From Neorhizobium petrolearium (lineage in GTDB: Bacteria > Pseudomonadota > Alphaproteobacteria > Rhizobiales > Rhizobiaceae): 64,000 nt of DNA. The stretch lies in the NCBI RefSeq assembly GCF_017873175.1, contig NZ_JAGGJW010000011.1, positions 62,001 to 126,000 on the forward strand, given 5' to 3'. The notes beneath the pieces were generated by a model that worked only from the letters and a program-made list of their open reading frames with translations, ran no database searches and was not told the DNA's origin. How positions within the stretch are numbered: position 1 is the stretch's first letter; the number at the start of each line of letters is the position of its first letter. Of the stretch, positions 9,240-18,360 are shown piece after piece. Made by a program: the position numbers and the translations under genes.

Positions 9240-10616
9240 ATGAAAGTCATCATTTGCGGCGCAGGGCAGGTGGGCTACGGCATCGCCGAACAGCTGTCAC
9301 AGGAAGACAACGACGTCTCCGTGATCGACACCTCCGCAGCCCTGGTTGCGGCGATCACCGAGACACTCGACGTGAAGGGCTATGTAGGCCACGGAGCGCA
9401 TCCGGATACGCTGGAAAAGGCGGGTGCCGAGGATGCCGACATGATCATCGCCGTGACGCTTTATGACGAGGTCAATATCGTCGCCTGCGAGGTGGCGCAC
9501 GCGCTGTTCTCCGTACCGACCAAGATCGCCCGTATCCGTGCCCAGAACTATCTGAAGCCGGAATATGCCGATCTTTTCAATCGACAGAACATGTCGATCG
9601 ACGTGACGATTTCGCCGGAGGTCGAGGTCGGCAAGATGGTGCTGCGGCGTATCTCCTTTCCCGGCGCCACCGACGTGGTCCGTTTCGCCGAAGACCAGAT
9701 TGTCATGGTGGCGATCGAGTGCATGGAGGATTGCCCGGTCATCGCGACGCCGTTGCACCAACTCTCTGCTCTCTTTCCGGATCTGATGGCAACGGTCGTC
9801 GGCATTTTCCGCAACGGCGGGCTGGCGGCCGCTCGTTCCGCCGACCAGCTGGAGGTCGGCGACCTCGCCTATGTCATCTGCTGCCGCGAGCACATCCGCC
9901 GCACGCTCGGCCTCTTCGGCCACGAGGAACAGGAAGCGCGGCGCATCATCATCGCCGGTGGCGGCAATATCGGGCACTATGTCGCCCAGATGATCGAGGA
10001 GCATCAGCCGAGAACGCGGCTGAAGATCATCGAAAGCAACCGGGAAAGGGCGGTGGCGATTTCCGAACAGCTTCGCAACACGATCGTGCTGCACGGTTCG
10101 GCGCTCGACCAGAACATTCTGATGCAGGCGGATATCCAGGATACCGACCTGATGGTGATGCTGACCAACAGCGACCAGATCAATATTCTCGGCGCGGTAT
10201 TGAGCAAGTCCCTCGGCTGCAAGTCGAACCTGGTGCTGATCAATTCCACTTCGCTCCATCAGATTACCGATTCCGTCGGCATCGACGCGCAGATCAATCC
10301 GCGCGCGGTGACCGTCTCCCGCGTTCTGCAGCATGTCCGTAAGGGCCGGATCCGCTCCGTCTATGCGGTGCAGAAGGGCGCGGCGGAAGTGATCGAGGCC
10401 GAGGCGCTCGAAACCTCGCCATTGGTCGGCCGGCCATTCCGCGACCTCGACCTGCCGGACGGCATCCGCATCGGTGCGATCTATCGCGGCGACACCGTCA
10501 TCCGTCCGGATGGCGATACCAGGATCAAGGCGCGCGACCGGGTCGTGCTCTTCGCGACCGCCGATGCCGTGCGCGACGTGGAGCAGCTTTTCCGCGTTTC
10601 CATCCAGTATTTCTGA
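9240..10616 (+). CDS. trkA: Trk potassium uptake regulatory subunit TrkA
   Basis: 458 residues with two repeats of an RCK_N (Rossmann, NAD-binding) plus RCK_C module. The first begins MKVIICGAGQVGYGIAEQL and the second contains IIIAGGGNIGHYVAQMIEE. It is a cytosolic peripheral protein that gates TrkH/G-type potassium channels; no trkH lies in the window. Its place directly after ntrX is conserved in rhizobia and suggests co-transcription with ntrY-ntrX. Confidence 0.95.
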   Translation: MKVIICGAGQVGYGIAEQLSQEDNDVSVIDTSAALVAAITETLDVKGYVGHGAHPDTLEKAGAEDADMIIAVTLYDEVNIVACEVAHALFSVPTKIARIRAQNYLKPEYADLFNRQNMSIDVTISPEVEVGKMVLRRISFPGATDVVRFAEDQIVMVAIECMEDCPVIATPLHQLSALFPDLMATVVGIFRNGGLAAARSADQLEVGDLAYVICCREHIRRTLGLFGHEEQEARRIIIAGGGNIGHYVAQMIEEHQPRTRLKIIESNRERAVAISEQLRNTIVLHGSALDQNILMQADIQDTDLMVMLTNSDQINILGAVLSKSLGCKSNLVLINSTSLHQITDSVGIDAQINPRAVTVSRVLQHVRKGRIRSVYAVQKGAAEVIEAEALETSPLVGRPFRDLDLPDGIRIGAIYRGDTVIRPDGDTRIKARDRVVLFATADAVRDVEQLFRVSIQYF

Positions 10617-10647
10617 GCAGCATTTTGAAAAGAGCAGGGGACATTTG

Positions 10648-11511
10648 ATGTCGAGGATTGCCTATGTGAACGGACAATATGTCCGCCATCCCGAAGCCGC
10701 CGTGCATGTGGAGGACCGCGGTTTCCAGTTCGCGGACGGCGTCTACGAGGTCTGCGAGGTGCGCCAGGGCATGATCGTCGATCTGTCGCGGCATCTGAAC
10801 CGCCTCGACCGGTCACTCCGAGAACTGAAGATGGCATCCCCGATGAGTCGCGCGGCCCTGACCCTCGTGATCCGCGAGGTGCTCCGCCGCAACCGGGTCA
10901 GGAATGGCATCTTTTATCTGCAGGTGACGCGCGGCGCCGCCCGCCGCGACCATTATTTCCCGGCCCCCGATACGCCGCCGACCATCACGATCACCGCCAA
11001 AAGCACCGATCCATCCGTGGCGGCGAAGAAATACGCCAATGGCATCAAGGTCATCACCGTGCCGGAAAACCGCTGGGACCGTGTCGACATCAAGACCGTC
11101 GGACTTCTGCCCAACGTACTCGCCAAGCAGCAGGCGAAAGAGCAGGGCGCCCAGGACGCCATCTTTGTCGATCGCGACGGCATTGTCATGGAAGGCGCCT
11201 CCTCCAATGTCTGGATCGTCACGCCTGAGGCGGAACTGGTCACGCGTCCTGCGGAGCATGGAATCCTGAAGGGAATCACTCGCACGACGCTGATGGATGT
11301 CGCCGCAAAGCTCGACCTCAAGGTCGCGGAACGTGAGTTCAAGGTCGAGGAGATGATGGCGGCCCGCGAAGTCTTTTTCACGTCGGCGACCGGCATCTGC
11401 GTCCCGATCGTTGAAATCGATGGAAAGCCCGTTGCCAACGGCCATCCGGGCACCGTGTCGGCAAGCATCCGTGACGCCTTTTTCGACATTGCGGAAAAGA
11501 CGCCGATTTGA
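10648..11511 (+). CDS. dat: D-amino-acid aminotransferase (class IV PLP)
   Basis: 287 residues from ATG 10648. A longer in-frame reading exists, but its extra part lies inside trkA. It is a class IV PLP aminotransferase: VHVEDRGFQFADGVYE near the N-terminus, the Schiff-base lysine in RVDIKTVGLLPN (Lys149) and MEGASSNVW. The length fits D-alanine aminotransferase, which makes D-glutamate or D-alanine for peptidoglycan; a branched-chain or aminodeoxychorismate-lyase role cannot be excluded. It lies between trkA and hfq in one transcriptional direction. Confidence 0.88.
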   Translation: MSRIAYVNGQYVRHPEAAVHVEDRGFQFADGVYEVCEVRQGMIVDLSRHLNRLDRSLRELKMASPMSRAALTLVIREVLRRNRVRNGIFYLQVTRGAARRDHYFPAPDTPPTITITAKSTDPSVAAKKYANGIKVITVPENRWDRVDIKTVGLLPNVLAKQQAKEQGAQDAIFVDRDGIVMEGASSNVWIVTPEAELVTRPAEHGILKGITRTTLMDVAAKLDLKVAEREFKVEEMMAAREVFFTSATGICVPIVEIDGKPVANGHPGTVSASIRDAFFDIAEKTPI

Positions 11512-11616
11512 TAACCAGACGTGAGGGGAAGGGAATACGAGGGCATTTCCCGGTCGTCTCTCACCAGCTTGATCATGATCCCGGCCCTTGCCGGCAAAAA
11601 AGAAAGAAGCGGCGCT

Positions 11617-11859
11617 ATGGCGGAACGTTCTCAGAACCTGCAGGATTTATTTCTTAATACCGTTCGCAAGCAGAAGATTTCCCTGACGATATTCCTGATC
11701 AACGGGGTGAAGCTCACAGGCGTTGTCACTTCTTTTGACAACTTCTGCGTCCTTCTTCGTCGTGACGGCCACTCTCAGCTCGTGTATAAACACGCGATCT
11801 CGACCATCATGCCGGGCCAGCCGATGCAGATGTTCGAAAGTGAAGAGAACGCCGCTTAA
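11617..11859 (+). CDS. hfq: RNA chaperone Hfq
   Basis: 80 residues. The Sm1 motif QNLQDLFLNTVRKQKISLTI and the Sm2 motif YKHAISTIMP are both intact, and the short C-terminal tail (EENAA) is typical of rhizobial Hfq. The ATG at 11617 is the family start; a longer in-frame reading back to 11521 lacks homology. It forms the hexameric ring that matches small RNAs to mRNAs, and is followed at once by hflX as in many proteobacteria. Confidence 0.98.
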   Translation: MAERSQNLQDLFLNTVRKQKISLTIFLINGVKLTGVVTSFDNFCVLLRRDGHSQLVYKHAISTIMPGQPMQMFESEENAA

Positions 11860-11933
11860 GGACGAACGAAATCACAACGCGCGACACGTCGAACGAATCG
11901 CTTGTTCCGGAGTCCGAAAGGCTCCGGGACGAT

Positions 11934-13286
11934 ATGCGTGCGGTCGTGGTGGTGCCGGTCCTCAAGCAGGCGAGGCCCCAAGGGGGACATAGGGCCGGGC
12001 AGGGTGATTCGCCCGCGGCACCGGTGCCGCAGCGGTCCAGCGAGGCCCGCCTCGACGAGGCGATCGGACTGGCCAAGGCAATCGACCTGACGGTGGTCGA
12101 GGGCCTCATCGTGCCCGTCGGCCAGCCGCGCCCGGCGACCCTCATCGGCACCGGCAAGATCGAGGAGATCAAGGCGCTGCTCGACGAGAAGAACGCCGGG
12201 CTGGTCATCGTCGATCATCCGCTGACCCCGGTGCAGCAGCGCAATCTCGAAAAGGAATGGAACGCCAAGGTCATCGACCGCACGGGCCTGATCCTCGAAA
12301 TCTTTGGCCGCCGCGCCTCCACCAAGGAGGGCACGCTGCAGGTCGATCTCGCCCATCTCAACTACCAGAAGGGCCGCCTTGTGCGAAGCTGGACCCACCT
12401 GGAGCGCCAGCGCGGCGGCGCGGGCTTTATGGGCGGCCCCGGCGAAACCCAGATCGAAGCCGACCGCCGGCTCCTGCAGGAGCGGATCGTCCGGCTGGAG
12501 CGCGAGCTGGAACAGGTGGTGCGCACCCGCCAGCTTCACCGGGCCAAGCGCCGCAAGGTGCCGCATCCGATCGTGGCTCTGGTGGGCTACACAAACGCCG
12601 GCAAGTCGACGCTCTTCAACCGCATCACCGGCGCCGGCGTGCTGGCCGAGGACATGCTGTTCGCGACCCTGGACCCGACGCTTCGCCGCATGAAGCTGCC
12701 GCATGGCCGCACGGTCATCCTGTCCGATACGGTCGGCTTCATCTCAGACCTGCCGACCCATCTGGTCGCCGCCTTCCGCGCCACGCTGGAAGAGGTGCTG
12801 GAAGCCGATCTCATCCTGCATGTGCGCGACATGTCCGATCCGGACAACGCCGCCCAGGCGGGCGATGTCCTGCGCATCCTCGCCGATCTCGGCATCGACG
12901 AGAAGGAAGGGGCCGAGCGCATCATCGAGGTCTGGAACAAGATCGACAGGCTCGCCCCGGAAACGCACGAGGCAATTGCGGAACGGGCCGCCGGCCGCAA
13001 GAACGTCATGGCGGTGTCGGCGATCACCGGCGAGGGCATCGACGCCCTGATGGAGGAGATCGCGAGACGCCTTTCCGGCGTGCTGACCGAAACCACCATC
13101 ACCATTCCGCCGGACAGGCTTTCGCTGGTCTCGTGGATCTACGGCGATGCCGTCGTCGACGACCGCAAGGACAATGACGATGGCTCCGTCACGCTCGACG
13201 TGCGGCTGACCGAGCGTCAGGCCGCCGATCTGGAACGCCGGCTCGGCAACGCCCCGAAGCCGGTGAAAGAGGATTGGCAGCGGTGA
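11934..13286 (+). CDS. hflX: Ribosome-associated GTPase HflX
   Basis: 450 residues from the first ATG. The N-terminal HflX domain has TLIGTGKIEEIK and GRRASTKEGTLQVDLAHLNY; a helical linker has GGPGETQIEADRRLL. The G domain has G1 GYTNAGKSTLF, G3 DTVGFI and G4 NKIDR. It rescues stalled ribosomes after heat stress by splitting subunits. The ATG has no clear ribosome site. The frame stays open upstream to just after hfq, where AAGGA (11858-11862) sits 8 bases before an in-frame ATC (11871), so the true start may be non-standard and about 21 residues earlier. Confidence 0.95.
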   Translation: MRAVVVVPVLKQARPQGGHRAGQGDSPAAPVPQRSSEARLDEAIGLAKAIDLTVVEGLIVPVGQPRPATLIGTGKIEEIKALLDEKNAGLVIVDHPLTPVQQRNLEKEWNAKVIDRTGLILEIFGRRASTKEGTLQVDLAHLNYQKGRLVRSWTHLERQRGGAGFMGGPGETQIEADRRLLQERIVRLERELEQVVRTRQLHRAKRRKVPHPIVALVGYTNAGKSTLFNRITGAGVLAEDMLFATLDPTLRRMKLPHGRTVILSDTVGFISDLPTHLVAAFRATLEEVLEADLILHVRDMSDPDNAAQAGDVLRILADLGIDEKEGAERIIEVWNKIDRLAPETHEAIAERAAGRKNVMAVSAITGEGIDALMEEIARRLSGVLTETTITIPPDRLSLVSWIYGDAVVDDRKDNDDGSVTLDVRLTERQAADLERRLGNAPKPVKEDWQR

Positions 13287-13299
13287 CGCTCGGGTTCCA

Positions 13300-14166
13300 T
13301 CATTCGCTTTGAGAACCGCTTAGCTTCCGCTCGATCGCCTTCGCCGCTTGCCAGAGCTCTTCCATGCGCTCCAGCGTGGCGCTTTCCAGCGTTTCATCCG
13401 ATTTCTGAAGTTCCGTCTCGATATGGTTGAAGCGACGCCGGAATTTCGTATTCGTGCCGCGTAGTGCCTCTTCCGGATCGGCCTTCACGTGCCGGCCGAT
13501 ATTGACGAGTGCGAAGATCAGGTCGCCGAGCTCGTCCGCCACCTTGTCCCGCTGGTTTTCCCGCAGCGCCTCGCGCAACTCGCCGATTTCCTCCTCGATC
13601 TTGTCGAGGATGGGCTCGGCCTCAGACCAGTCGAAACCCACCTTGGCGGCTCTCTGCTGCAGCTTCAGAGCTTCGGTCAGCGCCGGCTGGCTGCGATGCA
13701 CGGAGCCGAGGAAGCCGTGCTTGAAGTCTTCCGTCACGCTCGGGCCTGACCCGAGGGCGTGCTTGGCCCGCCGCTCGGCGCGCTCGCGCTTTTCTTCCGC
13801 CTTGATGTCGTCCCACTGCACCTTCACCGCGTCAGGCGTATCGGCATCCGATTGGGCGAAGACGTGCGGATGACGGCGGATCATCTTCTTCGTGATCGCC
13901 TCGACCACGTCGCCGAAGGAGAAGTCGCCGGCTTCTTCCGCCATCCGGGCGTGGAAGACCACCTGCAGCAGCAGGTCCCCGAGTTCCTCGCAGAGGTCGC
14001 CCATGTCGTTGCGCTCGATCGCGTCGGCCACTTCATAGGCCTCCTCGATCGTATAGGGCTTGATGGTCGTAAAATTCTGCTCCAGATCCCAGGGGCAGCC
14101 GGTGACGGGCGTGCGCAGCGCCGCCATGATCTCGATCAGCCGCGAAATGTCCTTCGATGGTTCCAT
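13300..14166 (-). CDS. mazG: Nucleoside triphosphate pyrophosphohydrolase MazG
   Basis: 288 residues with two MazG domains. The first has GCPWDLEQNFTTIKPYTIEE and the acidic metal-binding motif ELGDLLLQVVFHARM; the second has EIGELREAL and ELGDLIFALVNIGRH. It hydrolyses NTPs and dNTPs to monophosphates as a nucleotide-pool sanitizer. It is convergent with hflX (13-bp gap) and lies 15 bp downstream of a nucleoside deaminase gene in the same direction, so the two form a likely nucleotide-housekeeping operon. Confidence 0.95.
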   Translation of the reverse strand: MEPSKDISRLIEIMAALRTPVTGCPWDLEQNFTTIKPYTIEEAYEVADAIERNDMGDLCEELGDLLLQVVFHARMAEEAGDFSFGDVVEAITKKMIRRHPHVFAQSDADTPDAVKVQWDDIKAEEKRERAERRAKHALGSGPSVTEDFKHGFLGSVHRSQPALTEALKLQQRAAKVGFDWSEAEPILDKIEEEIGELREALRENQRDKVADELGDLIFALVNIGRHVKADPEEALRGTNTKFRRRFNHIETELQKSDETLESATLERMEELWQAAKAIERKLSGSQSE

Positions 14167-14181
14167 GAGGCGGTCCTTCGC

Positions 14182-14769
14182 TCAAGCGAGCGGAATATTG
14201 TTTTCGGTCTTCCCGGACTGGTAGCTGTCCGAAAGCCTCTGGTAGGCGTCTTTGATGCGCGCTGTCTGCGCCTTGAGCCTGCCGCGCAGCGGTTCGTCCT
14301 CGCTCTCCACCAGATCGGCGATGAAATAGGAATTCCAGAAGGCGTTTTGGCGACGATAGCCGCCGGGCTCCAGCCCGAACACTTCCTTCAGGATCTTCAG
14401 GTCATGTGGAATGGCGAAGGCGTCGCGCGAATCCTCATGGGTGAAGAAGGAGTAGAAATTGTCGAAGCCTGCCCAGGTGATCGCCGACATGCACATCGTG
14501 CAAGGCTCGTGAGTCGACAGGAAAATCAAATCCTTGGAAGGAAGATTTAGAGTCTTCTCATGAAAGCGCTTCAGCGTATGGACCTCACCATGCCAGAGCG
14601 GGTTTTCAAGCTCGTTGTTCGTCTCGGCGATGACCAGCGAAAGGTCGGATTTTTTCAGGATCGCCGCGCCGAACACCTTGTTGCCGGCGGCAACGCCCTT
14701 TTCCGTCAGCGGCAGGATGTCGGTTTCGATCACGTCCAGCAGACGGGCGGCGATGGTCTTCGCGGTCAA
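14182..14769 (-). CDS. Nucleoside/deoxycytidylate deaminase-fold protein
   Basis: 195 residues of the zinc-dependent cytidine deaminase superfamily. Zinc ligands and catalytic Glu are seen in NPLWHGEVHTLKRF (HGE instead of the common HAE), and the second motif is STHEPCTMCMSAITWAGF (PCxxC). Substrate is unknown: nucleosides, nucleotides or a free base are all possible. It is placed immediately upstream of mazG. No signal peptide or membrane segment is seen. Confidence 0.85.
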   Translation of the reverse strand: MTAKTIAARLLDVIETDILPLTEKGVAAGNKVFGAAILKKSDLSLVIAETNNELENPLWHGEVHTLKRFHEKTLNLPSKDLIFLSTHEPCTMCMSAITWAGFDNFYSFFTHEDSRDAFAIPHDLKILKEVFGLEPGGYRRQNAFWNSYFIADLVESEDEPLRGRLKAQTARIKDAYQRLSDSYQSGKTENNIPLA

Positions 14770-14873
14770 GGCAGGCTTCCTTCAAAGATGGCTGGCGCCA
14801 ATCTATGGCCATCGGACCTGCGGGAAAAGCGCTTTGTGGCCGTCTTCCGGGCTTATCCGCAGCTACCGCCGTC

Positions 14874-16247
14874 TCACGCTGCGATCACCTGGTTGCGGCC
14901 GCCGTTCTTCGCCAGGTAGAGAGCCTTGTCGGCGGCATCGATCAGATGCTGGAAGTCCGGATGGCCGCGATGCGTCGCCACGCCGATCGAGATCGTTCCG
15001 CGAATGCTCGTCCCGTCGGCGACGTTCAGGTCCGTGTTCATGAAGCCGGCCCTGACCCGCTCCGCGACCTCGAACGCCTTGTCGTGATCGGTCTCGACGA
15101 GTGCCACAAGGAATTCCTCGCCGCCGTAACGGAAGACGATGTCGGCTGCGCGGGTGTGTTCGATGATGATCTCGGCCACCTGCCGCAGCACCTGGTCGCC
15201 GGCCGGATGGCCCCAGCGGTCGTTGATCTGCTTGAAATGGTCGACATCGATCATCAGCACCGACAAAGGCGTGCCGTGCTGTAGACAGAGCGAGACCTCG
15301 CGGCCGAGGATCGAGGGAAGGAATTTGCGGTTCAGGGCATTGGTCAGGGCATCGCGCGCGCCGGCGGAGGCCGAGAGGCTCTGGAAGAGATCGGCCAGCA
15401 GGAACTTGATCTCCTCCACGAGCGACTGGAGCCGCGCCACCACGGCCGCAATCTCCGCTCCGTCCGCGGCGTCGCGATTTTCGATCTTCGGAAGAAGCCG
15501 GTCGTCGATTTCCCGCATGGCTTTTTCGATGTTCTTCAGCATCAGCGAGCCCTGGAACATGATGCTCGCGCGATGCCGGAACCACAGGCCGAACTCGGAT
15601 GAGGAGATCGACTCTATCCGCGGCTTGCTGCCGGCGGAGCCAAAGAGGCCGAAAATAACCGACTGGCTCCATTCCATCAGCGCGGCCCGCTGGCTTTCCC
15701 GCTCCACGCCGACATCCTGGCCGAGCGTGAACAGCCTGTAGGCCTCCTCGACCTTGGCGCGCTGCGCCGCACCGCTGACATAGGCCTCGCTCATCTGCAG
15801 CATGGCGTAGTCCATGACCTCGTTGAACAGCACGATGGCGGTTGCTGCCTGCCGGTTGCCGTACTCGGCGAGCAGGGCCTTCGACACATCGGTCTTGATC
15901 AGGCTTGCCCCTTCGAGCACGAGGTGCATCGGCAGCCTGATGCGCGCGTGCACTTCGCCGGTGCGCCTCTGCCGGTCGTTGAAATCGGAGAGATCGCCGT
16001 CGGGCTCGATCTCCATGAGCGTCAGGAGCCATTTCCGCAGGGAATGGCTCAGCCGCTCATGGACCACCGAATGACTGAGAAACGGCAAGGCTTTCTCATG
16101 GGCGAGGAAAGTGTCGTAGAAGCGATTGACCAGTTGATCGGCGTCCCGCTCGACCACTTCCAGCAGTGTCTCCCGGGCGGATGAAAGAAGGTTTCTGTCG
16201 CAGGACTGCCAGAAATTCAGAGGTCGCGGGCTCATGTGCGGAAACAT
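14874..16247 (-). CDS. Globin-coupled diguanylate cyclase (DosC-like)
   Basis: 457 residues from the ATG at 16247; a frame extension to 16322 exists. The N-terminal ~160 residues resemble the heme globin sensor of E. coli DosC: a Phe-Tyr pair (VNRFYDTFL, Tyr44) at the distal position and the proximal histidine in GEVHARIRLP (His100). A middle helical region has FGLWFRHRA. The C-terminal GGDEF domain has DALTNALNRKFLP, VDHFKQINDRWGH, an inhibitory site RAAD and the active site RYGGEEF. It should make c-di-GMP in response to oxygen (inference). The start places Tyr and His at almost the DosC positions (43, 98). Confidence 0.9.
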   Translation of the reverse strand: MFPHMSPRPLNFWQSCDRNLLSSARETLLEVVERDADQLVNRFYDTFLAHEKALPFLSHSVVHERLSHSLRKWLLTLMEIEPDGDLSDFNDRQRRTGEVHARIRLPMHLVLEGASLIKTDVSKALLAEYGNRQAATAIVLFNEVMDYAMLQMSEAYVSGAAQRAKVEEAYRLFTLGQDVGVERESQRAALMEWSQSVIFGLFGSAGSKPRIESISSSEFGLWFRHRASIMFQGSLMLKNIEKAMREIDDRLLPKIENRDAADGAEIAAVVARLQSLVEEIKFLLADLFQSLSASAGARDALTNALNRKFLPSILGREVSLCLQHGTPLSVLMIDVDHFKQINDRWGHPAGDQVLRQVAEIIIEHTRAADIVFRYGGEEFLVALVETDHDKAFEVAERVRAGFMNTDLNVADGTSIRGTISIGVATHRGHPDFQHLIDAADKALYLAKNGGRNQVIAA

Positions 16248-16599
16248 CGCTTTTCGAGAGAGACAGACACAGGTTTCTGAGCATTCTTCTGTTTCAATTC
16301 TATTAAAATTGCGGCTTGTCATGTCGCCTCGCAGGGTATTTCTTCCCCGATTTTTGGCGCCGGATGTAGGGCGGCGTCCTCCTTTGCTGCTGCGCCTTGC
16401 CGAAAGCGAAGGGCCGCAGAACGGGAACGCAGTTCCAAGCCTCGGAAAAGGCTGAGAAAGACAGCCTGCGGTGGCTTTTGCTCAAGAAGCCGCGGAACGC
16501 GAAACAGAAATACCGCGACGCAGCACACTTCGCATATCCATTCCTTCAACTTCGGTGAGTGATCGCGGATAGTGCCTTATTATGGTTCAAGGTACGCGC
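16248..16599. other. Intergenic region between the diguanylate cyclase and cysG
   Basis: A 352-bp divergent intergenic region that should carry promoters for both genes. An AT-rich patch lies near 16295-16320. I see no gene, no clear operator and no strong hairpin terminator here. Confidence 0.5.
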
Positions 16600-18042
16600 A
16601 TGTTCTCAACTCCAGATCGCCTGTCGGTTTTCCCGGCCTTCTTCCGTGTCAGCGGCAGGAGCGCGCTGGTGTTCGGCAATGGCGACGAGGCTTTCGCCAA
16701 GGCCCGGCTGCTGCGCAATACGGATGCCGGGATCGTCGCCTATGCGCCGGCACCGGAAGCGGATTATGCCGTCTGGCTTGCCGCTGAGGGCATCGAAACC
16801 GTTCGCGCCCTGTTTTCACCGGAACAGGTGAAGGGCGCTGTACTGGTGTTTGCCGCGACCGGTGATGCTGCGCTGGACCGGGCGATCGTAATGGCCGCCC
16901 GCGCGGAGAAGATACCCGCAAACGCGGTCGATCAGCCGGATTTCTGCGATTTCTACACTCCGGCCCTGGTCAACAGGGCCCCGGTCGCCGTGGCGATCGG
17001 TACCGAAGGGGCAGGGCCGGTTCTCGCCCAGATGATCCGCGCCCGCATCGACCGGATGCTGTCGCCTTCGCTCGGTGCGCTTGCCCGGCTTGCAGCCGAA
17101 TATCGCGATGCAGCCGAACGGCTTGTGCCGCGTGGCGTGTCGCGGCGCATCTTCTGGCGGCGCTTCTTTTCCGGCGCTGTGGCCGACGCCGTCGATGCCG
17201 GTGACAATGCCGCTGCCCGCCGCATGGCCAATGCGCTCTTGTCCGCCACCGGTCGCGCCGAAGGCAAGATCTGGCTGGTCGGCGCCGGTCCGGGTGCCGA
17301 GGACCTTTTGACGCTGCGCGCACAGCGGGTGCTGATGGAAGCTGATGTGATCGTCTATGACGCGCTCGTGCCGCCGGCGATCGTCGACATGGGTCGCCGC
17401 GATGCCGAGCGCCTTTCGGTCGGCAAGCGCAAGAACTGCCATTCGAAATCGCAAGATGAGATCAATCGTCTGCTGGTCGAGCTCGGCCGCCAGGGCAAGC
17501 GTGTCGTGCGTCTGAAATCCGGCGATCCGCTCGTCTACGGCCGCGCTGGCGAGGAGATGGCGGCGCTCCGTGAGGCGGGCATCGCCTACGAGATCGTGCC
17601 GGGCATCACGTCGGCCTTTGCCGCCGCCGCCGATTTCGACCTGCCGCTGACGCTGCGCGGCGTCGCTTCGTCGCTGATCTTCACGACGGGACACGACCTG
17701 ACCGGCGACGTGCTGCCGGACTGGGCAAGCCTCGCCGTTTCGGGCGCGACGATCGCCGTCTATATGGGCCGCACGGTCGCCGCTTCCGTGGCGGAACGTC
17801 TGATGGACGCCGGCCTCGCGCCGGAGACGACGGTCGCCGTGGTCGAGAATGCCAGCCGCGCCGACCACCGGCTTTTCCATGGGGTCCTCGGCGAACTGCC
17901 GGATCTTCAGGCGCGCGACGATCTCGTCGGTCCCGTCATGGTGATCATCGGCGAGGCTGTCGCCGGCGCGAATTTCGAAAAATCCGAGCCATTGTCAGTT
18001 TTCAGGGCTGCGGTTCGGGAAACGACAGGAATAAGAGGATGA
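16600..18042 (+). CDS. cysG: Siroheme synthase CysG
   Basis: 480 residues from ATG 16600, which has AAGG about eight bases upstream; an ATG at 16582 lacks a ribosome site. The N-terminal precorrin-2 dehydrogenase/ferrochelatase domain (1-210) has LVFGNGDEAFAKARLL and NAVDQPDFCDFYTPALVNR. The C-terminal uroporphyrinogen-III methyltransferase has VGAGPGAEDLLTLRA, VVRLKSGDPLVYGRAGEE and VPGITSAFAAAA. It makes siroheme for the sulfite/nitrite reductase encoded next. Its stop overlaps the DUF2849 start (18039-18042). Confidence 0.96.
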   Translation: MFSTPDRLSVFPAFFRVSGRSALVFGNGDEAFAKARLLRNTDAGIVAYAPAPEADYAVWLAAEGIETVRALFSPEQVKGAVLVFAATGDAALDRAIVMAARAEKIPANAVDQPDFCDFYTPALVNRAPVAVAIGTEGAGPVLAQMIRARIDRMLSPSLGALARLAAEYRDAAERLVPRGVSRRIFWRRFFSGAVADAVDAGDNAAARRMANALLSATGRAEGKIWLVGAGPGAEDLLTLRAQRVLMEADVIVYDALVPPAIVDMGRRDAERLSVGKRKNCHSKSQDEINRLLVELGRQGKRVVRLKSGDPLVYGRAGEEMAALREAGIAYEIVPGITSAFAAAADFDLPLTLRGVASSLIFTTGHDLTGDVLPDWASLAVSGATIAVYMGRTVAASVAERLMDAGLAPETTVAVVENASRADHRLFHGVLGELPDLQARDDLVGPVMVIIGEAVAGANFEKSEPLSVFRAAVRETTGIRG

Positions 18043-18353
18043 CCGACAAGGTTCTAACCGCCAACCGCCTGACCGACGGCATCGCCGTCTGGCTCGATGC
18101 GAACGGCCGATGGGTGGAAAACCTGCAGGACGCGCTTGTTGCGCGCCACGCGGAAGCTGTCGTCTCGCTGGAGGCGATCGGCAAGCGCGATTTCGCCGAG
18201 AACAAGGTCGTCGACATCGCGGTCGTCGATGTGGAGGAGCAGGGCGGCAAGCTCTGGCCGATCCGCCTTCGCGAGCGTATTCGCGCTCAAGGCCCGACCA
18301 TGGAATATGCCGCCGGCTATCGCGCAGCCGATCCGGCCTTCATCGCAGTCTGA
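18039..18353 (+). CDS. DUF2849 protein of the sulfite-reduction cluster
   Basis: A 104-residue soluble protein beginning MTDKVLTANRLTDGIAVWLD. It matches the small DUF2849 family that sits between cysG and the sulfite reductase gene in many alphaproteobacteria. It has a Trp-Leu-Asp start segment, a central acidic region and no cysteine. Its function is unknown; translational coupling to cysG (ATGA overlap) and a 7-bp gap to cysI argue for a role in siroheme delivery or sulfite reduction (inference). Confidence 0.85.
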   Translation: MTDKVLTANRLTDGIAVWLDANGRWVENLQDALVARHAEAVVSLEAIGKRDFAENKVVDIAVVDVEEQGGKLWPIRLRERIRAQGPTMEYAAGYRAADPAFIAV

Positions 18354-18360
18354 GGAAACC

